This document shows positions 29,800 to 40,389 of a DNA stretch of 64,000 nt, one piece after another. This DNA is from Gracilaria vermiculophylla (taxonomy: Eukaryota; Rhodophyta; Florideophyceae; Gracilariales; Gracilariaceae). The notes beneath the pieces are model-generated. The model was not told where the DNA came from. It was given only the letters and a program-made list of their open reading frames with translations, and searched no databases. The stretch spans positions 407,711 through 471,710 of the forward strand of contig JAHNZQ020000010.1 in assembly GCA_019155205.2 (NCBI GenBank), in the 5' to 3' direction. Within the stretch, counting starts at the first letter, position 1; every line of letters begins with the position of its first letter. The translations under genes were made by a program, and so were the position numbers.

Positions 29800-31600
29800 T
29801 GCTTGGAATGCTATGAACCAGTAAGCAAGTTAAGTGACCTTCCGGAGGTAGCGGCCCTCGTTGAGGAGGAGAAAGACGTTTTCCCCATCCCCATATCGGA
29901 ATGTCGGCCGAGACGGCATACTTTTACGCCGCGCTCTACTGGACGGTGCTCTCTAAAAGGTGGTTCCGACGATTCTACGGGTGAGGGTGCCGTAGTTTTC
30001 GCACTGTCCTTGCCTCGTTGGGCACCCCGATGGAGCACGCATTTATTTCATTATGAGGAGGGAGTTTTATTGGCCGCAAATGGCTATGAATGCCTTCCAA
30101 ATGATGGCGGAGTGGCACCCGTGCGCCACCGCACGGGGAAATATTAGCAAATACCGGACGCCGCTCACCCTGTTCCCGCCTTCATGACCTTTGGAATTCG
30201 TGGCCATGGATATTTTGGGTCCTCTGCCCAAGTCGAAGATAGAATATCGTTTTTTCTTTGTAATCACCTATCGGTTCTTGAAGATCACGCGCATCGTTCC
30301 TCCCCGGATATCCATTACAGCAGTAATTGCTGACATCTTTCTGGAGAATTGTATGTAAGCATATGGGATCACGTTGTATCTTCCCAATGACAACAGAACC
30401 CAGTTTGCGGCGAAGCTATTCAGCGCTATCTCCGGAAAGCTTGGGATGAAGCAGTTGTCTACCACTGCTCACGACCCCCAGACCAGCGGACAGGCGGTGA
30501 AGTTTCACAAACACCTCGCCTCAAGCTTGAAACACTATGTCGCGGATCGCCAAACGACGTTGGGCGCATACTGTGGTACCTTCAGTTCTCCTTTCGAGGT
30601 GGTACCTCAAAACGTGTGCTAGGGGTTCTTGTTGACTCCAGAGGCGCGAGTTCCAATAGGTTATCTCCCATAATCACTGTCACAAACCGGGAAAATTCTG
30701 AAAGATGGTCGAAAAATCTCAAGCGAATAACGGCGCTAATTGGACGGACAATGCTCCCACAGGCGCCGCTACGAGGCGACCTGGAGATCGTTGGCTTCCA
30801 AACCTAAGGATGTTCGACGAGACCCTCGAAGCGGAAAAATAGATGAAGACTCAAGGATGCTAGCTTTACTTCTCCATAAGGTGAAGCTCGACCGGTAGAT
30901 AATAAGGTACCGTGCCGGGAGCGCACCTTGACAGGTCTCACTGCTGTAAGAATTATCTGCACTAATTAATTCTAATATATCGAAATTCTACAATATCTCA
31001 GGAGTACTGTATTCAGTAATATAAAATACAAGCACTACGTAGAAACACCCCGTTAGAAAACCACAACGCAATGTCATCTTAGGATGTCCTGTACTACACA
31101 TACGTGGACCAGCTCACGTATGCATAAAACCTGCAGGTACACCTCTCCACGGGGACCCCTCCGTTTAATCTGGTGCTCTTGCGCGTCACGCGTAGAGCCG
31201 TCATCATGGCACTTGTCACGGCGTACCCGGTGGATGGGCCACAGACACCAACAGAGGCTCATTGAAAGCGCTTCATTTTTAGGCGCTATGAGGACGCACT
31301 CTTCCTTGCAAAAGCAGAGAAAAAGCCTCGCAGAAGAGAAATACAGCGGGTTTCGACCGGAATGGGAAAGAAGGCACTCACCTGAAAGAAAGCGACGAGG
31401 GTTTTCTCGACAAATCCAAGGAGACGTACGATGAACTGCCAGACGTCAAGCGCAAGAAAGCGCAAGACAACTCTGGGCCTTTCAAAGTCCTTGACACTGA
31501 CAGGGACACTGTCGGCGTCGAGGTAAATGGTCTCCGAGACGTCATCTCCCACGATGGGGTGACGAGATTCCCAACGCCCAGCCTCTGAGGAGCGCCCGCC
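29800..31600 (+). pseudogene. Integrase remnant interrupted by a solo LTR
   Basis: Sequence corresponding to the minus-strand integrase (MECYEPVSKLSDLPEVAALV at 29803; later KQLSTTAHDPQTSGQAVKFH and SSLKHYVADRQTTLGAY to 30570) is cut by a family A LTR at 30572. It resumes at 31099 with the region equivalent to the integrase C-terminal part. Confidence 0.75.
30572..31098 (-). repeat. Solo family A LTR inside the chromovirus, with 5-bp target duplication
   Basis: 527 bp, inverted (tgtggtacc at left, tgtactaca at right), flanked by catac on both sides (30567-30571 and 31099-31103). The flanking integrase sequence is continuous once the LTR and one catac are discounted, judged against the minus-strand copy (gacgcatatgttggcc). 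Confidence 0.9.
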
Positions 31601-31689
31601 ATTCCACCTCAGGGGCCATCCGTGGATACCCGTACTCCATCCACCTCAGGAGGGACGACACAGATGGATACTGGAAATCTCATCACAAC

Positions 31690-31895
31690 TCTCGGTGAAC
31701 CACTGATGGAAGCCCCAGACGCCATCATGAACCCTCAAGGTGAGATCCTTCATGCGGTGAACCATATTGTCTCTCACTGACAGACCCCCGCACGACTATT
31801 GTACTGCGTATGATGGTACAGGTACAAATCAAACGGATGACACTGAAGAACCTCCGAGACAAATTTCGGAGATTATACTCAAGAGATAGAACGCC
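31690..31895 (+). pseudogene. Chromodomain remnant
   Basis: Fragments in shifting frames match the minus-strand copy's C-terminus: GEPLMEAPDAIMNPQGEI-type sequence near 31695-31745 and TEEPPRQISEII near 31838. Followed by the polypurine tract (aaagggaagaagagag, about 31941-31956). Confidence 0.65.
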
Positions 31896-31968
31896 AATCT
31901 GGAACGGAAACGTATTTCCGCATTGAAGTTTCCGTAAGAGAAAGGGAAGAAGAGAGCCAAGATGGGAT

Positions 31969-32230
31969 TGTTTTTCGTTATCCGCTATCTCTTTCTCACC
32001 TGGAGTTCTCTCTTTCGCCTCCAGGCCGCCATTGCCCGCTTATCGTGCGCTACTGCGGCGGCACCTCCTGTTTCTGAGTGCTCGAGCATGGCCAATTTGT
32101 ATTTTGACCACCCGTTGGAAAGCCTCTGCTCCACCTCAAGGGTGTTTTAATCTGTCACTACGTGAGCGAACTTCGATCGCCGGGGTATCTTTTCCTACAA
32201 GTGGCCGAACCGCGTTGCACACTCCGCACC
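31969..32230 (+). repeat. Partial 3' LTR of the plus-strand chromovirus
   Basis: Starts TGTTTTTCGTTATCCGC and resembles the minus-strand element's LTR from 18950 leftward (ctctttcgcctccaggccgc). The similarity fades after about 32230, where an unrelated minus-strand frame begins. Confidence 0.6.
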
Positions 32231-33159
32231 CAAGCAAGCCTTCGCTGCGAGAGCGTGGCTCTTAATTAACTCCTTCAGGCTCTCCTTGATGGCAGCCATT
32301 GAGGCTCGGTCCGCCCGTGCCCTTTGCAGCTCGAGGTCGCAGTCACAAGCCTTTCTCTGGATCTCCACAGGAGAGGCAGGCGCAGGGCGACCGGGTATCA
32401 GACACGCCTGCGCCAACTCCTGAAAGGCGGTACCATGAGCCCCAGAAGACGACCCGCCCGGAAATCCGCCGGAAGCGATAATATCTGCAGGCAGCTTAAC
32501 AGCCGCCACAGAAGGAGTCGTGACCGACATACTTGTGGGAACAGTAGGCTCCCGAGCGGATGCTGCTGGCTCGTCCGTGGAGGACAGCAAGGAAAAAGGC
32601 AGGGCAGCCGGCACCGGAGGTGACGCTGGCACAGGAGCTGGGACGCTCCGCAGGCGAGGCTGGATAACCTGAACCGTGACGCTCCTCAAACGGGATTGCA
32701 CCACCGGAGTCGGAACAGCCGGGACGGGAGTAATCTCGCCCTCCTTCATATGCGTTACACCAACCATCGCTACTGGAGGCCGTGCCACCACCCAGGGGAG
32801 CGCAGCCGCGTACTGTGCCGGAGCCGGTGACAAAAATGGCGTACGGATCGCCAGACGTTCCATAGGATCATAATCTGGGACACGTAGCCGTGGCACGTGA
32901 GGAACCAGATAAGTTCTAAGGATGAGGAAGGCCGGGTAGGCTCGCCTGTCACAGTCTCCATTTGAGCTCCTCACGATGGGGTGAAACTTGTCTTCGCCAT
33001 AATTATACCAAAGAAAGCCCGCGTATCGTTCCACGCCACCTGAAAGATGTTCTCCACCAGCGTCTCCGCCTCAGATTTGCTCCATGCGGTGCCTTGAACC
33101 AGATTCAGAATCTTAAAGGAGCGTAGGACCCTCATAATTGGTACTGATAAAGAGAGCAA
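32195..33159 (-). pseudogene. Unrecognised, frameshifted protein; possible gag of another element
   Basis: A frame of about 290 codons (33070 to 32195) has no ATG near its start. The preceding sequence in another frame (33159-32971) reads VLRSFKILNLVQGTAWSKSE and ENIFQVAWNDTRAF and looks like its true N-terminus, so a frameshift lies near 33030. The middle is Pro/Val/Ala-rich with a duplicated PVVQSRLRSVTVQ / VIQPRLRSVPAPV segment. The C-terminus has a Cys/Arg helix (KACDCDLELQRARADRAS) and ends AECATRFGHL. A TATA box (ctatataag) lies about 240 bp upstream on the same strand near 33403. Repeat-island location suggests a retroelement origin, but no family is recognised. Confidence 0.45.
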
Positions 33160-33498
33160 AGTCCCGGTGGTTGGCTGAGAAGAGGAATCCCAGTAGAGGC
33201 GACATTTGCGATACCGAGTTTAGCAAGTGAGGCCCTCTTCTGTTGCCTTTAGATAAGCCGCAAGGGTGCCAACCGCTATTTCCATTGAGGCAATCAGCAT
33301 GATGAACCTATTGAAGGTCAGAGGGGAAAGGGAAGGTTGGAGGAATATTAAGAATGTTCGCCTGCTCTGGCTTGGATTTACTTGGAGGTGCCTCGACCAC
33401 GACTTATATAGTGGTTCAGTCGCACCGAATAGGTTGTATCAGAAATTACACTACAAAGGCGAGACACTCAATTCTACCAATCATATTGTAACATGACA

Positions 33499-33747
33499 TA
33501 CCTTCCTGGGAAGGGTAATGTGGTACACCTGGGTAAAGTGGTACACGTAAACACACCACATGCGCCCGACCTCAACAGCCACATCTTTGGCCATTGCCCA
33601 TTCTGAGCAGAACTATCAAATCTGTNNNNNNNNNNNNNNNNNNNNNNNNNNNNNNNNNNNNNNNNNNNNNNNNNNNNNNNNNNNNNNNNNNNNNNNNNNN
33701 NNNNNNNNNNNNNNNNNNNNNNNNNCAATACCCTTCCCAGGAAGGTA
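33499..33747. repeat. Inverted repeat flanking an assembly gap (MITE-like)
   Basis: taccttcctgggaagggta at 33499-33517 is the exact reverse complement of 33729-33747. Both arms read inward to a similar awtg. The sequence inside includes gtggtacac twice. It resembles terminal inverted repeats of a small DNA element whose centre is the 100-N gap. Confidence 0.55.
33626..33725. other. Assembly gap (100 N)
   Basis: Run of N between inverted repeat arms; nominal size. The repeat structure may be the cause of the gap. Confidence 0.99.
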
Positions 33748-34783
33748 AATGTACTAGCCACAATTCAATAATGCTTACAACAGCAAGGCACAACAAGGCA
33801 TGACAGTTCCGTACACTCACGAGACCATGACAATGCACAAATTGAGTCAACCACCTTACACTTTCTGTATTCCGCCACCACTCGTGTCCATACAGCAATG
33901 TGTGTGTATAATTACCATGACGAGGCACATTCCACTAAACCATGTCCGGTGTACATTAAGCTGAGTTTGCAATGTGTACACCTGGAAACGATATGGTTGC
34001 GAACAACGTGCCGAGTAGCACACCTGCACACGTGTACCACACAGAGTCAACTTCCAACACAGCTCATGGTCCCCTGGAACATTTAGTTGTCAGTGACAGC
34101 ACAGGTACTTCATCCAACAGAACCGTCGTCAGGAGTGACGTGGATCCAGAACCTCTGAGGTATGCTGAGCGAACGTGATGGGCGTCGCCTGACAGGGGAT
34201 GCACGGGAGGAAATGTGCAGCATTTCCAGGAGCGAGTTTACATCAAACTGAGACCGACGGTGGGCAGAAGGGAAGATTATGAGTTAAAACGCCTCAACTG
34301 TAGATGAACGAGCGGACGTGATGACTCGGACGTTTCCCAAAAGGGATCCTCGAGGAAATCGGAGCGTCGAGCGCCGAAGGAGAATCAGCGTAACGACAAC
34401 ACGAGGAGAAATCAGCGAACAGGCCAGACCGGCCAGCGCCCCGGCTGCGAATGGCAGGCCGCCTACACCGTACGGCCGACACCCGGGTTGCATAGAAGGG
34501 ATCACTGCAGACTTGCACTATAGCACAAATGGGGTTCGCCAAGAAGGAGCAGATGAGATTGGGTCCAGAAGAGTTAGCGAACCGAAAATGCCTCAAAGAA
34601 GATACGCAAACTCGCGGTCGGTCTGCTGCGCGAAGCCTGGGGAGTTCGAGGGAATGCCCTGGAAGGCAGGATGTCTGGCATTGTGGGAGACCGTTATGAG
34701 GTCACCGCCGTTCGGAGCCATTTCAGGATCGATCTACTAGAAGATGCACCTCGGTGACGTGGTGCAATTCAGGAAAGGGCGTA
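33748..34783. other. Gene-free repeat-island DNA
   Basis: Contains open but implausible frames. Near 34590-34745 one frame reads KLAVGLLREAWGVRGNALEG and HFRIDLLEDAPR, which looks like eroded coding sequence of an unidentified element. Nothing else is recognised. Confidence 0.4.
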
Positions 34784-34993
34784 TGTAGTACAGTTGGTCA
34801 TACGATGATAATGTCCTTGAGGAATTGTAGAATTTAGATTTGTTTTCGTTAATTGATGCAGGTAATTATTACAGTAGGAAGACCTGTCGAGGCGGGCTCC
34901 CGGCACGGTACCTAATCTGCCGTTTGAGTCCCACCTCTGGAGGAAGTAGAGCAAGAACCCTTGAGTCTTATTTTATCTTTTCCGGTTGGAGAT
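34784..34993 (+). repeat. Truncated family A LTR
   Basis: Starts TGTAGTACAGT, then jumps by internal deletion to tccttgaggaattgtagaattta, continues through the ggcgggctcccgg block, and is cut at 34993 by the start of the next LTR. Confidence 0.75.
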
Positions 34994-35531
34994 TGTAGTA
35001 CAGTGGATGTTAACGTGATATTCTGTAGTGGCTATATGTCGTGATATTTCAAAGAAGGGCTCTTGTATTATTAACCGAGCTACGTGGTGCATAACTCGGC
35101 CCGCTTGCGCTAAAGTATCCTTAAGGGACGGTAGAATTTATATTTATTTTTGTTAATTTGTGCGGGTAATTACTACAGTAGTGAGACCTGCCGAGACGGG
35201 CTTCCGGCTTGATACTTAATCTGGCGGTCGAGCTCCACCTCTTGGGATGTAAACCAAGCACCGTTGAGCCTAAATATATTTTTCCGGTTGGAGACTCTCG
35301 TCGTACATCGTAAGGTTTCGAAGCTGCCGATCCCCAGGTCGCCTCTCAGCAACGCCTGTAGGAGCATTGTCCGCCCAGTGAACCCCCTTATCCCCTTGTT
35401 ACTCGAGGACCCGCTTTCAGGATACCTTCGGCTCGTGAACGTGATTACTGAAGACTAACTTTAGGAACTTTTGCCTTTGAAGTCATAAAAAACTTCAAAG
35501 GTAAGTTGTGCACTGCCACCTTGACAGTAGA
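34994..35531 (+). repeat. Family A LTR adjoining the truncated copy
   Basis: Starts TGTAGTACAGTGG and follows the family consensus to the cttgacagtag end near 35531. The end is eroded. The truncated copy's missing 3' half is not found on the far side, so simple nesting is not proven. Confidence 0.75.
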
Positions 35532-37832
35532 ACCGATGGTTTCACAATTCCATCGTCAACTCATAAAGCATATGATGGCCGGGCAAAAGAACGGCAATGC
35601 TTGTTGACCCCCTTCACAAAATCGGCTATGAAAGACCATATTACGATTCCTTGCTATTCTTTCACACCATTTCCACTCAAACATGTGCAACTTCTAAGCA
35701 ATTCAAATATGTATCGGGATATACCAAGCCCACTATTTGTAGTGCAATGACCGGCAATGGAAAGTGCCATTTGGGATTTACGAGGCCCACTTTCTGGGAG
35801 AGTAGAACAGCGACGAGAGCCCTGGCTACTCCACGAATGTGGGCATAGCTCCACGGGAGACTGAGATAGATCTACTAGGTGAAAGAACGGGTGCAGCAAT
35901 GTACCAGGAACGGTGACCAGCGATGGTACCGAACGAGCAAAAGAGGTGAACCGGTATCGGTGTATCCAGTGAACGAGAAGAAAAAATGGGGGAAAGGCGA
36001 AAGGGAAAAATAGAAAATACTCGGTGAGCGATCAAAAAAAACACAAAAAGATGATAACCTAATACTGAGGATGAAAGGTGTACTTGGTCTGGTGAAAGAA
36101 CAAAAAAACAAAAGAAAAACACAAAAAGCCAATGTTGGTATGCATCGCAGTGCTCTACAATGTGGCCAGCTAGGTAGTGATGCCATACTAACGTAGGCCT
36201 CTCCAGGAGAAGTTAAAGCCGTCGCGAAAGTGAGCAAAACCAGAGCCGAACACGGGCTGGCTCTACTGTAGAAGGTGCAGGCGGGAGCTTGCCCCTACTA
36301 AATACTGTTCCACATAGTGGTCGTGCAAAAAAATATATAAAAAATATTCATTTCCCACACGTGGGCAGTGCCACTTTTCGCACTGTCAGCCTTCCCTTAC
36401 TTTTAAAATTAACAAATACGGTCCGTAGCTAAGCTGCCAGACTTTCCAGATTTCTGGCATACGTCTCTCTTCTAATTGGAATGCAAATTCTGTAGAAGAC
36501 ATATGTAGTACACCATCCCTATGAAGGGCACAAGAGTGTATTGCACTTCAATGTTACGTTGCGGAATGAATATAGAAAAAGACTAAATGCTCCAAAGATC
36601 TCATTGATTCGAAAAATCAATACCAGTCACTACAACAAAATTTTTGAATTCTTTGAACACTTCTCCTCCTGATGTCCTTCGAGTGTTTTTGCTTTCGAGT
36701 CAAATATTCGTTCTGCAGACGATAAATTGCAAATGATGCATATGAATCATCGAGAAAAAAAATTCAACGCAGGCATTCCTGAAGAATCATGACGTTGTGA
36801 GATAAAATCTCCTGCTGGGCCTATAACATTCCACTGATGCATTTGCATGAAATCATTCAGAAGATTCAACGTCCAACAGGTTTACCATTCACGACCACGA
36901 GCAATACTTGAATGGCAGGTTATATGCTGATTTTGATATTCGGGGTGCTCCTGCAAGTTTTTCATATGCAGTGGTGCCGCAGTATCTTCATCTTTAGTAT
37001 TTTCAATGTGTTTCGGCTCAAGCGCATGATTTTATTCTTTTTCAGCGTGCGAGGTCTCGTCACCACTGGTACTTGAGTTTAACACTGGAAAAAGAGAAAG
37101 CAACTTTGTTTTGACGATCAAGTGAATTGAAGTCTTCTGTCAAAAGAGTAACATTTTTATAGTTAATTCTACAAACATAAAAAATGTGAGCTCTTTCTCG
37201 CACCGTTATGAAATTCAACAAAGATACATAATAGCGTGTACATTCACGCCACTGGTAATCAGGCCAGCGCAGGTATTGACTGTTATTCTAGCAGTTATGT
37301 GAGGATTTTGGGACGATGCCATAGTTTACGAATGTTGTTGACGGTTTTGATTGATGTAACAGTTACACTTGGCCTTTGGTTAATATGGACACAGTTTATC
37401 GCTGCCGGCGTGGACAATATGATAAAGATATCAGAACAAAAAAAGGGAAACATTTTAGTATTTTTACACAATTACGAACCAAATAAAATTGATATCATAT
37501 GAGGTCGCTCGTTAGATTAGAGGGATTACGCCACAGCGATTATGAAAGTATACTGAATGTATACTGTAATTAAAAGTATGATTTGAAAATGAGTTGCAGA
37601 ATTCTGCAATGCCGCGGGAGAGAACTTGTAGAATTGTGATGAGTTAGTGAAGCCGAAACTATAAGTATTCTGCATGTGACGAGAACAGTTTCCCGCCAAG
37701 CAGCCAATACTCATGAGTCTATCAAGGATGGCTTCGGTTCTGGAATCCGAGCCTAATGCGTGTACTGACTCCGAGACAGCTACAGTCCCTCCGCTGTGAG
37801 AGCGAAAAGATGATGTCAGGGCGCAAGGTGGC
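35532..37832. other. Gene-free stretch
   Basis: 2.3 kb, moderately AT-rich, with A-rich runs around 35980-36120 and 36330. A short family A-like tatgtagtaca occurs at 36504. No coding sequence recognised. Confidence 0.5.
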
Positions 37833-38582
37833 GTGGGGCGCATGGGCAGACGACCGAAGTTCACACCCGCAGATGATCTCGTCATCATAAGGGAAGTTGC
37901 AGCCGCGAAGGCTCACCTCGCTCCCAACGGGCAAACGAAAGAACGATTTCATATCGCTGCGCACAAGGCGAACAGTAGCAAGAAGATTTCGTGCGCTTTT
38001 ACGTGGAAGAGTATTCAAGACAGGTACAAGTGTATCCAATCGCGTTTTGATGCGAGCGAACGAATTGAGAGCGCATTGAGCGGCGTCGGGGGCGAGGTAG
38101 GGGAGATGGACGAGCTATTGAGCATGATGAAGGGTGCTAGAAGGGACATGGCGGAGGAGAAAACCACAGCAAAGCAGCGATCACAGGATCTAGAGGCTGA
38201 GAAGGAGCGACTGGGTGCAGCCGTGCGCCAACTCGCGACTTTCCGCTCAACTACAGGTAGAGATTCGGAAGCCGATTCACCGCAGGTGAACCGCCGGGCT
38301 GGGGAGAAACGTTCACGTAAAGAGGCCTTCTCCTTTTCGTTTGCAGACGACATCAAGCTCTTCGCCGATGCGATGAGGGAAGGCAACCAAGCGCGACACG
38401 AACTCGAGTAGAAGCGTCTTGAACTGGATCGCATTCGCTTCGAGCAAGAGCGTGCGGACCGCGAGAAAGAGCGCGAAGAGAGGCGCGCAGAGCGCGCTGA
38501 AGCGAGCCGAGTTGACCTGGAAAAGTTTAAACTATCGTTAGAAGCGCAACGTAGCACTGCTGAGTCACTTCGCAAAGCGTAG
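37833..38582 (+). pseudogene. Myb/SANT (trihelix-like) protein with one in-frame TAG
   Basis: From ATG 37833: MGRMGRRPKFTPADDLVIIR, a SANT-like helix bundle with WKSIQDRYKCIQSRF (about 1-85), SALSGVGGEVGEMDELLSMM, a Glu/Lys coiled coil, a basic KRSRKEAFSFSFADDIKLFA segment, then TAG at 38409. The same frame stays open another 56 codons (RIRFEQERADREKERE onward) and ends at TAG 38580. The whole reads as a 249-residue protein of a Myb/SANT-like family common next to transposon genes in red algae and oomycetes. The residue at the stop would sit inside a charged coiled coil (Glu or Gln likely). It could be a recent pseudogene or an expressed gene with readthrough. No transposase is adjacent. Confidence 0.68.
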
Positions 38583-39102
38583 AGATACTCGAACATAAAC
38601 GAAACGATACTTTCTGACGGACGAGAACGGCCTTTTATCTTACTTAAGTAGCCTGGTTTTGCGCGTAGTCGCGCTGTCTACCTCGGGACATGATGCAAAT
38701 GGGTGAGGGTATAGAACAATAGGCATAGGGTGAGGCATCAAGGGATGTATACTCCTGACATGCTCCTGTAGTCTAAAGCGTAAACTAATTTTGTAACGTA
38801 TGTGAGGATTACGACTGCAAGTACAACGAATTTTAACATTACAGTATCTTTGCAGTTTCGATGCAGAATTTCGCTATGGCGTAATCCCTATATTGACACA
38901 AGGTTACGTTGCAACAATAATTTGTTGTATTTCAGGAATACTGAATTCCTCGCAATCCATGTAGAATTCAACATACACAGCTCTCTGCTAGACTTGCGCT
39001 TATGTTCGTGTAAAAATTCGGAACTTTTACTGTTAAAGACAGCGTCGCATCATGCCAGACACAACTGTCTTCAGATTCAACAATACGTTAGTGTTCTATG
39101 TA
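38583..39102. other. Gene-free stretch
   Basis: Short implausible frames only; flank of the Tc1-like element. Confidence 0.45.
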
Positions 39103-40389
39103 CAGTGTGTGTCAAAAGTATAGGACAGTGCAAAAGCGCGCCAAAATATGGATTTTTGCCTACTGTAGCCACCTCCCTTCGTTAAAACCCTAAAAACGCG
39201 TTTCAAAAGTATAGGACATTTCAAATTCGCGCGTGATTATTTCCACATCATGTCGCTTTCTTTCCTCAAAAAGACATTAGATCTTATAAATTAAAAGCTT
39301 AGAACACATTACTACAAATAGTACCTTAGATCTAGGCCATTGTTCTCATTTTTATACCAGTTTATTCAATATTTACTGTAATATATATACACAAAGTTTT
39401 ATTGATAGCTTAATAATGCTCAGCTAAAACAATGAGTATAACGTTTTGCAAAAGTATTGTCTTGACAATGTGTTTTGCACTCAAAAACTCATGAAAAGAA
39501 CGAATCGATTACAAAAAATGAATAAAATGGTAATGAAAAACGCTTCAAAGTTCTTTCGGTTTATAAAACTGAACAATGATTCCTTTCGAAAGCTGCAAAT
39601 AAACAAATAATGGTTCCACAGTATGCAATGAGCATTGAAAAAACAGTCGGCTACAAAAAGAATGCATTTGAAAACGAGTAAAACGTTGATTAGGATGATC
39701 AACAGTGTTTTACATATTATTATCATAAGCAAAAAACATCAAATAAAACTTGAACATAGACATGTTTTATTAGAGCTCATATTATGTTATGTACTGGATT
39801 CTAGATGAAAGCAACTACATAAAAAGCCTTTTCAGTAAGCATTAAATGCTTTAAAAGGCTTTCAAATGCTTTAACACAGCTTTTTATAAAATTTTACATA
39901 CTTTTTCAGAAATGTAAACTGGTTTTTCACGAAGAGAGCGCCGCAGTTTAGTAGTCTACAGCAATGGAAAACGTTCTTTGCTTGCTATAGACTAATGCCA
40001 CGCAATTACTCACGCGTTAGATTTACTTCAACCCTCTTGAAAACGAATAATCTGTACTCGTTAGAATGATTTATGGCCATTACAGGCCATTCTGAACAGG
40101 TTTTGATTAAAAGAAAAGTATTGGAAATAGCGCGAAAACTATGAATATTTTAAGTATGGGAAGTTAGAAAAACGCGATGCAAAAGCGTTGAATTAGTAGT
40201 ATTTGGTACACAAAAGCGAAAATCATCTACTGAAGAAGGCAAAATGAAGGTTGAAAGGGAAATGTCCTATGATTTTGAAACGGTTTTTTAACTTGAAGTT
40301 TTTTGAAAACTAATTTTGGTAGCACTACAGTACTAAAAACGATGATTTGCATCAAAACGCAAGGTGTCCTATACTTTTGAAACAGACTT
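39103..40389. mobile_element. Tc1/mariner-like element, no transposase visible
   Basis: Inverted ends: the left reads cagtgtgtgtcaaaagtata (39103), the right end (reverse strand) aagtctgtttcaaaagtata from 40389. Both sides share tcaaaagtataggaca and are bordered by TA (39101-39102 and 40390-40391), the Tc1/mariner target. A further caaaagtataggacattt sits inside the left end near 39203, so the terminal repeat is internally duplicated. The 1.29 kb interior is AT-rich and has no frame resembling a DDE/D transposase; non-autonomous or fully eroded. Confidence 0.72.

Larger units (their letters stand above)
27390..32240 (+). mobile_element. Heavily decayed Ty3/gypsy chromovirus, plus strand
   Basis: Homologous to the minus-strand element at 18.5-23.6 kb, in the same internal order, but with stops and frameshifts every few dozen codons. 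Recognisable parts: protease (27430-27680), RT (about 28500-29300), RNase H (29340-29720), integrase (29800-30570 and 31099-31600, split by a solo LTR), chromodomain remnant (about 31690-31890), polypurine tract and LTR start (31969). No 5' LTR is found. Older than its partner by number of lesions. Confidence 0.8.

Noticed and set aside
34318..34740. 140-codon plus-strand frame
   Set aside because: Arg-rich, no motif; a neighbouring frame reads more like eroded coding sequence, so this one is a shadow.
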